Assembly (NCBI GenBank): GCA_021740025.1
Contig: JAIPAN010000099.1
Span: 1-5,346 of the forward strand
Direction of reading: 5' to 3'
Source of the DNA: Sphingobacteriaceae bacterium
GTDB lineage: Bacteria > Bacteroidota > Bacteroidia > Sphingobacteriales > Sphingobacteriaceae
DNA: 5,346 bases
Under the pieces are notes generated by a model. The model was given only the letters and a program-made list of their open reading frames with translations, made no database searches and was not told the DNA's origin. Below, one piece after another: positions 1 through 5,346 of the stretch (positions are counted from its first letter, which is position 1; each line of letters begins with the position of its first letter). The position numbers and the translations under genes are program-made.

Positions 1-300
1 ACGGTATATCCGTGGTATGCGAATGTGCAGCCACTTACTTGGTGGATTAACGATCATGTACAAGAAGGCAAAGGAGAGTTTAATTTTTCGGACTTTACTA
101 CCTATAGCCCTAAACGTGCACGCCACAAATTAGAAGAAGTTGCGGAGCAAGTGAACGAACATGAAATGCCGTTAAACTCGTATACGTGGATACATGCCGA
201 AGCTCGTTTGACCGATGTAGAGCGTAAACTGTTAACTGATTGGGCTATGGCTACCAGAGAAACTATTCCGGCACCGCCAGCAACAGAACGCAAAAACTAA
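1..300 (+). CDS. Haem-binding domain protein (cytochrome-like), 3' part
   Basis: This is the last 99 codons of a gene whose start lies left of the window; the frame is open from base 1 and stops with TAA at 298-300. The visible protein begins TVYPWYANVQP, followed by a WW pair (residues 14-15), then NFSDF, HKLEE and EMPLNSYTWIH (55-65). This pattern is characteristic of the haem-binding domain family common in Bacteroidota (Pfam Haem_bd type). In that family a CxxCH haem-attachment motif normally sits just before the YPWY segment, so it should lie a few codons outside the window; it is not seen here. The Met in EMPL is conserved and might be an axial ligand (inference). A GTG at 25 lies inside the conserved domain and is not a real start. 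The protein probably acts in the periplasm or at the membrane, possibly in electron transfer, but its exact role is unknown. A terminator follows directly. Confidence 0.85.
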   Translation, partial: TVYPWYANVQPLTWWINDHVQEGKGEFNFSDFTTYSPKRARHKLEEVAEQVNEHEMPLNSYTWIHAEARLTDVERKLLTDWAMATRETIPAPPATERKN

Positions 301-301
301 C

Positions 302-333
302 AAAAAAGCCCCCGAATTTTCGGGGGCTTTTTT
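302..333. terminator. Bidirectional rho-independent terminator
   Basis: A G+C-rich stem (AGCCCCCG at 307-314 pairing with CGGGGGCT at 321-328) has a small AATTTT loop and is flanked by six A on the left and seven T on the right. Read on either strand it gives a hairpin followed by a U-run, so it can end both the haem-binding gene (stop at 300, +) and the convergent nfu gene (stop at 333-335, -). The right T-run touches the nfu stop codon, which makes the convergent junction very compact. Confidence 0.93.
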
Positions 334-884
334 TATAAGGCTTCAGAAACCACTTCGTTAACTTCGGGTACCATGCGTTTGAGCAAATTTTCAATGCCAG
401 ATTTTAAGGTAATGGTAGAAGAGGGGCAACCACTGCAAGAGCCTCTAAGCTCTACGGTAACCACACCTTCATGGAAAGAACGGTAACTAATAGCACCACC
501 ATCTTGTTCAACCGCTGGGCGAACGTAATCGTATAATACTTGTTGAATTTTTTTCTCTATATCTGTTCCTTCAAAAACTACTTCCGCTTCCGCTTGTTCT
601 TGTATTTTCAATTCACTTTCTACTGCACCTTTCACAAATTCTTTTAGAATGGCCTCAATATCAGCCCAATAGCTATCATCAGATTTGGTAAGCGTAACAA
701 AATTGCTGGCAAAAAAAACGCCATTTATAAAGTTGAATTTGAATAATTCTTTAGCAAAAGGAGAACTTTCGGCACTTTCTTTCGTAGGAAAATCGACACT
801 ACCGTTTACCAACAGTTTGTTTACCAAAAATTTCATGCTAGCCGGGTTGGGCGTAGCTTCTGTAAATACATTAATTGTGCTCAT
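333..884 (-). CDS. Nfu/NifU family iron-sulfur cluster carrier protein
   Basis: This 183-residue protein has the two-domain Nfu layout. The N-terminal Nfu_N domain (about 1-90) carries the hallmark TEATPNPASMKFL at 8-20. The C-terminal NifU-like domain (about 107-180) has VRPAVEQDGG (121-130) and the cluster-binding motif GSCSGCPSS, with cysteines at 150 and 153. In this family the CxxC of two subunits holds a [4Fe-4S] cluster, which is passed to target enzymes in the cytoplasm. Both cysteines and the length are as expected for a functional protein. The ATG at 882-884 is chosen because the Nfu_N motif begins seven residues later and a -7 box lies 17 bases upstream. The gene lies 87 bp downstream of purB on the same strand; read-through is possible, but it appears to have its own promoter. 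It ends at the bidirectional terminator. I do not assign a symbol because Bacteroidota often leave this gene unnamed (nfu or nifU-like). Confidence 0.93.
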   Translation of the reverse strand: MSTINVFTEATPNPASMKFLVNKLLVNGSVDFPTKESAESSPFAKELFKFNFINGVFFASNFVTLTKSDDSYWADIEAILKEFVKGAVESELKIQEQAEAEVVFEGTDIEKKIQQVLYDYVRPAVEQDGGAISYRSFHEGVVTVELRGSCSGCPSSTITLKSGIENLLKRMVPEVNEVVSEAL

Positions 885-901
885 ATATAAATTATGTACC
901 C

Positions 902-909
902 CAAAAATA
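902..909 (-). promoter_or_regulatory. Candidate nfu promoter, -7 box
   Basis: Read on the minus strand this is TATTTTTG, an exact match to the Bacteroidota sigma-ABfr -7 consensus TAnnTTTG. Transcription would begin roughly 4-8 bases downstream, leaving a leader of about 10-15 bases before the ATG at 884. No clear TTG-type -33 element is found at the usual distance; that place is occupied by the palindrome at 928-940. A match of this size can occur by chance in A/T-rich DNA, so its position is the main support. Confidence 0.5.
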
Positions 910-927
910 GGTTTTTTGAAAATGGCT

Positions 928-940
928 AGTACCCGGTACT
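928..940. repeat. Short palindrome upstream of nfu
   Basis: AGTACC and GGTACT are perfect inverted arms separated by one C. The element is 18 bases upstream of the nfu -7 box, about where the -33 element would fall. It has no following U-run on the minus strand and its loop would be too tight, so it is a poor purB terminator. It could be a small operator or chance; no regulator is recognised. Confidence 0.35.
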
Positions 941-971
941 CAAGTTATGACACCGAGGTGACGCCATATCC

Positions 972-2315
972 TCAGATACCGGTATAGGTTTCTGGGCGTA
1001 ATTGTAAAATTTCTTGCTTTACTGTTTCTTGAATAGTGAGTCCATTCACAAATTCCATTAAGGCGGTGGCATCAATAGCTTTATTGGTGCGTGTAAGCTC
1101 TTTTAACGCTTCGTAGGGATTTGGATAGCCTTCTCTGCGTAAAATGGTTTGTATGGCTTCCGCTAGTACCGCCCAATTTGCTTGCAAATCGGTGTTTATG
1201 GCCGCTTGGTTAAGTACCAATTTGCTCAATCCTTTTTGGGTAGATTTTAGGGCAATTAAGCTATGCGCTATGGGTACACCTACATTACGCAATACTGTAG
1301 AGTCGGTTAAATCTCTTTGCAAACGAGAAATAGGCAATTTGGCCGAAAAATGCTCAAAAAGGGCATTGGCAATTCCTAAATTTCCTTCAGAATTCTCGAA
1401 ATCTATGGGGTTTACTTTATGTGGCATAGCCGATGAGCCTACTTCACCGGCTTTTAACTCTTGTTTGAAATAATCCATAGAGATGTAAAGCCAAAAGTCT
1501 CTATTTAAATCGATCAATATGGTGTTGATACGTTTTAAAGCATCGCATTGGGCAGCAAACTGATCGTAATGTTCAATTTGGGTTGTTGTTTGTGAACGAC
1601 TTAGGCCCAAAATATGTTGAACAAAATGATTGGCAAAATCAACCCAATTGATTGATGGATAAGCTATTTGGTGTGCATTAAAGTTGCCAGTTGCGCCCCC
1701 AAATTTAGCTGCATTTGGTATGGCAATTAAGGTTGATAATTGTATTTCTAAACGTTCAACAAATACGGTAATTTCTTTACCTAAACGAGTAGGGCTAGCT
1801 GCTTGTCCGTGCGTACGAGCCAACATCGGAACATCTTTCCATTGTTCAGCCAAGCCTTTAAGTGTTTGAATAACCGTTTCCAGTGCGGGTACATAGCTTT
1901 CGGCTAATCCGCATTTAACGGAATAAGGAATGGCTGTATTGTTTATGTCTTGCGAAGTCAATCCGAAATGAATAAACTCCTTGAATGCGCTTAAATTTAA
2001 GTCGTCGAATTTCTTTTTTATGAAATATTCAACTGCCTTCACATCGTGGTTGGTGGTTTTTTCAATATCCTTCACGTGCAAAGCGTCTGCTTCGCTAAAA
2101 TTTTGATAAATCTTGCGTAAAGCATCAAATTCGTTTTTTGGGAAATCTTTTAACTGCGGTAAGGGTAAACTTACCAAGCCAATAAAATATTCTATTTCTA
2201 CAAAAACTCGGTATTTAATGAGTGCCGATTCTGAGAAGAAGGCACTCAATTCGTTGGTTGTGTTGTGGTAACGACCATCAATGGGCGATAGGGCAGATAA
2301 GGGGCTTAAACTCAT
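972..2315 (-). CDS. purB: Adenylosuccinate lyase
   Basis: This 447-residue enzyme of the fumarase/aspartase superfamily releases fumarate at two points in purine synthesis: SAICAR to AICAR, and adenylosuccinate to AMP. It is cytoplasmic and normally a homotetramer. The N-terminus LSPLSALSPIDGRY, the TTNHDVKAVEYF segment (87-98), TSQDINN (120-126), RTHGQAASP (167-175, with catalytic His169) and the signature loop GSSAMPHKVNPIDFENSEGN (293-312, with catalytic Ser295) are all present. TQIEHYDQ and RDLTDSTVLRN are also there. These match the E. coli PurB subtype, which is about 456 residues, rather than the shorter B. subtilis type. The ATG at 2313-2315 lies directly before the conserved start, with a -7 box 16 bases upstream. 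The protein ends TYTGI with TGA, a few residues shorter than the E. coli enzyme, but nothing suggests a truncation. It is divergent from the efflux operon and unrelated to it in function. Confidence 0.97.
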   Translation of the reverse strand: MSLSPLSALSPIDGRYHNTTNELSAFFSESALIKYRVFVEIEYFIGLVSLPLPQLKDFPKNEFDALRKIYQNFSEADALHVKDIEKTTNHDVKAVEYFIKKKFDDLNLSAFKEFIHFGLTSQDINNTAIPYSVKCGLAESYVPALETVIQTLKGLAEQWKDVPMLARTHGQAASPTRLGKEITVFVERLEIQLSTLIAIPNAAKFGGATGNFNAHQIAYPSINWVDFANHFVQHILGLSRSQTTTQIEHYDQFAAQCDALKRINTILIDLNRDFWLYISMDYFKQELKAGEVGSSAMPHKVNPIDFENSEGNLGIANALFEHFSAKLPISRLQRDLTDSTVLRNVGVPIAHSLIALKSTQKGLSKLVLNQAAINTDLQANWAVLAEAIQTILRREGYPNPYEALKELTRTNKAIDATALMEFVNGLTIQETVKQEILQLRPETYTGI

Positions 2316-2331
2316 GAAAATCAGCTTTGTG

Positions 2332-2360
2332 CAAATTTACGCCTTTTTCTCGGTTTCTAA
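2332..2360 (-). promoter_or_regulatory. Candidate purB promoter
   Basis: On the minus strand TAAATTTG (2332-2339) fits the TAnnTTTG -7 consensus of Bacteroidota exactly. Seventeen bases further upstream is TTAG (2357-2360), a weak version of the TTG-type -33 element. The predicted transcript would begin near 2324-2328 and have a leader of about 10 bases before the ATG at 2315. No operator-like repeat overlaps it. Confidence 0.55.
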
Positions 2361-2462
2361 TTCGCTTATTTCTAAATAATTTTAATTTTAATTATTAACT
2401 TTAAAGCATATTTTATGCATTTTAATTAAATATTATTTAATAATTTAATAACATTAGTATGA
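2361..2462. other. A/T-rich spacer between divergent promoters
   Basis: This stretch is almost entirely A and T, with many TTTAAT and TAATTT runs, and contains no credible gene. It separates the purB promoter from the efflux operon promoter and could act as UP-like or bendable DNA for either (inference). A small GCATA-TTT-TATGC inverted repeat at 2406-2418 is the only hairpin noticed. Confidence 0.5.
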
Positions 2463-2475
2463 CAGAATAAAAACT

Positions 2476-2505
2476 TGGAAACTTTGGAATTGAAAAAAGT
2501 TTCCA
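2476..2505. promoter_or_regulatory. Putative TetR operator (inverted repeat)
   Basis: TGGAAACTTT (2476-2485) and AAAGTTTCCA (2496-2505) are perfect 10-base inverted arms with a 10-base spacer, so the half-site centres are 20 bp apart, two helical turns. The left arm overlaps the -33 element and the right arm abuts the -7 box, the position expected of a repressor site. Since the next gene encodes a TetR-family repressor, autoregulation of the tetR-tolC-adaptor operon is the natural reading. The repeat is seen directly; the binding protein is inferred. Confidence 0.75.
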
Positions 2506-2513
2506 TAGTTTTG
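2483..2513 (+). promoter_or_regulatory. Promoter of the tetR-efflux operon
   Basis: TTTG (2483-2486) and TAGTTTTG (2506-2513) match the Bacteroidota -33 and -7 elements (TTTG and TAnnTTTG) with a 19-base spacing, which is the canonical arrangement. Transcription should begin at about 2517-2521. This gives a leader of roughly 15 bases to the TTG start at 2535 and leaves any TTG before that outside the transcript. Confidence 0.75.
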
Positions 2514-2534
2514 CAATCGATAATTAAATACTTT

Positions 2535-3140
2535 TTGGATAATCGCTCACACATTCTTGCAGAAGTAGATGTACTTTTTAGCCAATACGGCATTAAGAGT
2601 ATAACTATGGACGATATTGCCAAGCAGTTGGGCATGTCAAAAAAAACCATTTATCAGCATTTTAAAGATAAAAACGAACTCGTTCTAGAGCTCATGCGTA
2701 CTAAAATTGATGCCCAAATCGGCATCATTCAAGAATGTAGAGATAAGGCAAGCAACGCCATTCACGAAATGTTTTTTGGCATTGCCAATTTAGAAGCCAT
2801 GCTTTCTAAAACAAATCCAAGTATGTTTTACGATTTGCAAAAATTTTATCCACAGGCTTGGGCGTATTTCAAAGATTTTAGGGAACGTATTTTACTGGAA
2901 AAAATTAGAGATAATATTGTTTGGGGAGTACAAGAGGGTTATTATAGATCGGAAGTAGAAGTAGATATATTAAGCATCATGCGGGTAGAACAGATTGAGT
3001 TTTCGTTCAATCAGTTTGTTTTTCCACTGCAGCGATTTAGTGTGTTGCAGGTTGCTAAGGAGCTAACACTGCATTTTATTTACGGCATTTGTACTTCCAA
3101 AGGCTACGAGTTAACCAAGCAATACGAACAAGCACATTAA
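2535..3140 (+). CDS. TetR/AcrR family transcriptional repressor of the efflux operon
   Basis: From TTG 2535 this is 201 residues, normal for TetR regulators. The N-terminal DNA-binding domain contains ILAEVDVLFSQYGIKSITM (7-25) and the helix-turn-helix DDIAKQLGMSKKTIYQHFKDK (26-46). The remaining all-helical part is the variable ligand-binding and dimerisation domain, so the inducer cannot be told. The frame is open back to 2463 and the longest version would start at TTG 2475 (221 residues). That version would translate the operator and promoter, and its extra 20 residues precede helix 1 with no family counterpart. No ATG occurs in frame before 2607, and starting there would delete helix 1. 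TTG 2535 is therefore preferred. The gene is ten bases upstream of the tolC-like gene, in the same operon, and most likely represses it by binding 2476-2505. Confidence 0.9.
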   Translation: MDNRSHILAEVDVLFSQYGIKSITMDDIAKQLGMSKKTIYQHFKDKNELVLELMRTKIDAQIGIIQECRDKASNAIHEMFFGIANLEAMLSKTNPSMFYDLQKFYPQAWAYFKDFRERILLEKIRDNIVWGVQEGYYRSEVEVDILSIMRVEQIEFSFNQFVFPLQRFSVLQVAKELTLHFIYGICTSKGYELTKQYEQAH

Positions 3141-3150
3141 TAAACTATAT

Positions 3151-4488
3151 ATGAACACCAAATTTTACACCTTATTAAGTATAGCATTATTGGGCTTTGG
3201 TAGCCTTTCGGCACAAACTACTACGAGCTATACATTCACCTTACCGCAGGCTATTGAGTATGCTTTCAAAAATCAAGCTGCGGTACTCAATGCTCAGTTA
3301 GATGAGCAAATTGCTAAAAATACAGTAAAACAAACAACAGGAATTGGTTTGCCGCAAGTATCGGGTAGTTTTAGTTTTCAAGATTTTTTAAAGTTGCCCA
3401 CCAGTTTATTGCCCGGCGATTTTTTTGGACAGCCAGGAACGCAAGTACCCGTACAGTTTGGTGTCAAATACCAATCGGCTTTGGGTTTAGAGGCTTCGCA
3501 ACTGCTATTTGATGGTTCATATTTAGTAGGCTTACAGGCTGCTAAAACCTATAAGGAACTATCTATTAGAAATAGCAAACGTACCAAGATTGAAACTGCT
3601 GTTGCTGTAAGCAAAGCCTATTATTCGGTATTGGTGAGCAATGAACAATTGGGTTTATTAGATGCCAATTTGGTTCGATTAAAAAAATCGTTACACGATA
3701 TTGAGGCTTATTATAAAAATGGTCTGGTAGAGAAAGTAGACGTAGACCGTTTGCATGTACTGACCAATAATTTAGAAACAGAGCGTGAAAATGTGATTCG
3801 CTTATTGGCCTTAAACACCAACTTGCTTAAATTTCAGATGGGTATGCCCATTGAAACGAATTTGACTTTAAACGATAGTATTAAAGAACTTAGTTTAACA
3901 GCCGATGTGCTTGTTGCAGATAGCTTAGCTTATAAAAATAGAGTAGAGTTTTCCTTGGGCCAAACGCAAAAAAAGCTGAATGAACTGAATTTAAAGCGCT
4001 ACAAAAGTGAATTTTTACCATCTATAGTTGCTTTTGGGAGTACCTCAAATAGTTACCAAAATAATTCCTTTTCACAGTTATATACAAACTACTACCCAAC
4101 CAGTTTGGTGGGCTTAAAGTTGAGTTTACCTCTTATAAGTGGCGGTCAGCGTATTTATAAAATTAAAAATGCCCGGTTAGAGGTTCAAAAATCGGCCAAT
4201 GATTTAGCCAATTTGCAAAATGGCATCAATTTAGAAATCATTCAAGCCAAAACTAGTTTTTTAAATGGTTTGCAATCGCTCGAAAATCAGAAACGAAACA
4301 TGGAATTATCCAAAGAGGTTTTGCGTATATCTAAAGTAAAATACGAACAGGGTGTAGGCTCTAGTTTAGAGGTTACTGCCGCTGAAACTTCTTTAAAAGA
4401 ATCACAAAACAATTATATAAATGCTTTGTATGAATCACTCATTAATAAAGTGAATTTAGATAGAGCCTTAGGACGAATTAATTACTAA
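3151..4488 (+). CDS. TolC family outer membrane efflux channel
   Basis: This 445-residue protein is the outer membrane factor of a tripartite pump: a trimeric beta-barrel plus alpha-helical tunnel that exports substrates from the adaptor/pump assembly. A signal peptide covers 1-21 (hydrophobic LLSIALLGFG, then SLSA before Gln22), with no lipobox cysteine. Two OEP repeats are visible. LGLEASQLLFDGS (111-123) corresponds to VGLKLSLPLISGG (320-332). Likewise YYKNGLVEKVDVDRL (187-201) corresponds to KYEQGVGSSLEVTAAET (397-413), the classic internal duplication of TolC proteins. Long helices follow each strand segment. A proline-rich loop at 82-105 lies in the first repeat and is common in Bacteroidota members. 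The ATG at 3151 directly precedes the signal peptide. It is 10 bp after tetR and 18 bp before the adaptor gene, so it is co-transcribed with both. The substrate is unknown. Confidence 0.95.
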   Translation: MNTKFYTLLSIALLGFGSLSAQTTTSYTFTLPQAIEYAFKNQAAVLNAQLDEQIAKNTVKQTTGIGLPQVSGSFSFQDFLKLPTSLLPGDFFGQPGTQVPVQFGVKYQSALGLEASQLLFDGSYLVGLQAAKTYKELSIRNSKRTKIETAVAVSKAYYSVLVSNEQLGLLDANLVRLKKSLHDIEAYYKNGLVEKVDVDRLHVLTNNLETERENVIRLLALNTNLLKFQMGMPIETNLTLNDSIKELSLTADVLVADSLAYKNRVEFSLGQTQKKLNELNLKRYKSEFLPSIVAFGSTSNSYQNNSFSQLYTNYYPTSLVGLKLSLPLISGGQRIYKIKNARLEVQKSANDLANLQNGINLEIIQAKTSFLNGLQSLENQKRNMELSKEVLRISKVKYEQGVGSSLEVTAAETSLKESQNNYINALYESLINKVNLDRALGRINY

Positions 4489-4506
4489 AAGTTAGATCAA
4501 AATCAT

Positions 4507-5346
4507 ATGAAATCAATTTATTACATCAGTGTAGCTTTATTTTTAGCTGCTTGTGGCTCCAATACAGGCGATAAACAAGTGCAATTAGAGAAGCTGAAAA
4601 AGGAAAGAGCAACATTAAACCAACAAATTGCCAAACTAGAAGCCGAAGTGGGTGCCAAAGCCGCCGTAGCTAATACTAAGCAGGTAAACGTATTTACGGT
4701 AGAAGAAGAAACATTCCGCAATTTTTTAGTAGTACAAGGCAAGGTAGATGCCGAGCAAAATGTACAAGTAAGTGCCGAAGCACAGGGCTTGGTTACCGCT
4801 ATATATGTAAAACCCGGCCAATCTGTTAAAAAAGGACAAATTTTGGCTCAGTTAGACGATCAGGTATTGCGCCAAAACATGGATGAGTTGCAAACCCAAT
4901 TGGAATTGGCAACTACCTTATTTCAACGTCAGAAAAACCTTTGGGATCAGAAAATTGGTACCGAGGTACAATATTTAAGTGCTAAAACCCAACGTGATGG
5001 TTTGTTGCGTAGAATGCGCACCCTACAATCGCAGGCAGCTTTGTATCGCATTAAATCACCAATAAATGGTGTAGTAGATCAAATGGATTTTAAGGTAGGC
5101 CAAGCGGTTATGCCAGGTATGCCTGGGGTTCGGGTGGTTAACACTTCTAATTTAAAAGCCAAAGCCATGGTGGCAGAGTCGTATGCTAGTCATATCAATA
5201 AAGGCGACGAAGTGAATGTAATATTCCCAGACATCCCTGATACTTTAAATACCCGTTTAACTTTTTCCGCTAAAACCATCGATCAGGCTTCTAGAAGTTT
5301 TTCTGTAGAGGTTAGTCTACCATCAAAATCGAGCTACAGAGCAAAT
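4507..5346 (+). CDS. RND efflux membrane fusion (adaptor) lipoprotein, 5' part
   Basis: This gene runs off the right edge after 280 complete codons; the family is usually around 350-400 residues, so perhaps a quarter is missing. A lipoprotein signal ends in FLAAC with Cys16 followed by Gly, so the mature protein should be lipid-anchored in the periplasm. Next comes a charged heptad-like helix (about 24-48). The biotin-lipoyl-like domain is in two halves: VSAEAQGLVTAIYVKPGQSVKKGQ (88-111) and IKSPINGVVDQMDFKVGQAV (182-201). They flank an alpha-helical hairpin (about 119-180) that contacts the TolC tip. The beta-barrel domain begins near 214, and SRSFSVEV (262-269) is a motif usual for AcrA/MexA-type adaptors. 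It links the inner-membrane pump to the outer channel. The RND pump gene is expected immediately downstream. An AcrA-like RND adaptor is the best call; a HlyD or ABC (MacA-type) adaptor is less likely. Confidence 0.93.
   Translation, partial: MKSIYYISVALFLAACGSNTGDKQVQLEKLKKERATLNQQIAKLEAEVGAKAAVANTKQVNVFTVEEETFRNFLVVQGKVDAEQNVQVSAEAQGLVTAIYVKPGQSVKKGQILAQLDDQVLRQNMDELQTQLELATTLFQRQKNLWDQKIGTEVQYLSAKTQRDGLLRRMRTLQSQAALYRIKSPINGVVDQMDFKVGQAVMPGMPGVRVVNTSNLKAKAMVAESYASHINKGDEVNVIFPDIPDTLNTRLTFSAKTIDQASRSFSVEVSLPSKSSYRAN

Noticed and set aside
902..918. CAAAAA/TTTTTG inverted repeat as a purB terminator
   Set aside because: The stem is almost all A/T and would be weak; the sequence is better explained as the nfu -7 box and A/T-rich upstream DNA.
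685..987. Plus-strand open frame of 100 codons over the nfu 5' end and the nfu-purB gap
   Set aside because: Most of it is antisense to conserved Nfu_N codons, and it has no recognisable domain or promoter.
972..1000. Possible C-terminal truncation of PurB compared with E. coli
   Set aside because: The enzyme is only about nine residues shorter, all catalytic motifs are intact, and ending near TYTGI seems normal for Bacteroidota PurB.
1144..1473. Plus-strand open frame of 109 codons within purB
   Set aside because: It is antisense to the catalytic region of purB, including the Ser295 loop; its cysteine-rich composition is typical of shadow frames.
2406..2418. GCATA-TTT-TATGC hairpin in the A/T-rich spacer
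   Set aside because: Five-base arms in very A/T-rich DNA are expected by chance, and there is no adjacent gene end or start.
2426..2650. Minus-strand open frame of 74 codons across the tetR promoter and 5' end
   Set aside because: It is antisense to the operator, the promoter and the conserved helix-turn-helix codons, and its product resembles no family; it is a shadow.
4521..4742. Minus-strand open frame of 73 codons within the adaptor gene
   Set aside because: It lies wholly antisense to the lipoprotein signal and N-terminal region of the adaptor, whose plus frame is clearly coding.
1..5346. Mobile element, CRISPR array, tRNA or rRNA, or novel defence system
   Set aside because: No transposase, terminal repeats, regular direct repeats or RNA gene signatures were seen; essentially all of the sequence is explained by known housekeeping and efflux genes with short spacers.

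Overview
The window looks like ordinary chromosome from a Bacteroidota bacterium (Sphingobacteriia, Chitinophagia or Cytophagia type; the genus cannot be fixed). Three things support this. The -7 boxes upstream of three genes fit the Bacteroidota consensus TAnnTTTG. Shine-Dalgarno sequences are absent before the starts, which have only A/T-rich leaders. The families are typical of the phylum: a haem-binding-domain cytochrome-like protein, a two-domain Nfu protein, and a TetR-TolC-lipoprotein adaptor efflux operon. The DNA is moderately A+T-rich, with a nearly pure A/T stretch between the divergent genes.

Layout. Positions 1-300 (+) hold the 3' end of a haem-binding domain protein. A strong bidirectional terminator (about 302-333) separates it from the convergent Nfu-type Fe-S carrier gene (333-884, -). 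Upstream of nfu on the same strand is purB, adenylosuccinate lyase (972-2315, -). The 87-bp gap between them carries a nfu promoter candidate and small palindromes. A 219-bp divergent intergenic region (2316-2534) contains a purB promoter, an A/T-rich tract, and a TetR operator overlapping a promoter. An efflux operon then runs to the right edge: tetR (2535-3140), tolC-like outer membrane factor (3151-4488) and an RND-type membrane fusion lipoprotein (4507 to beyond 5346, cut by the window). The inner-membrane RND pump gene is expected just outside.

How the genes work together. The right half is a self-regulated tripartite efflux system. The TetR protein probably binds the 10-10-10 inverted repeat at 2476-2505, which lies between and over the -33 and -7 elements, and so controls itself, the outer membrane channel and the periplasmic adaptor. 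The left half is housekeeping: purine synthesis (PurB), Fe-S cluster delivery (Nfu) and a haem protein, with no evident functional link beyond proximity.

The most useful result is the tetR start. The longest open frame, opening with TTG at 2475, would place both the operator and the promoter inside the coding region. A TTG at 2535 fits the promoter and the family's usual N-terminus better. I see no evidence of a mobile element, CRISPR array, RNA gene or novel system.
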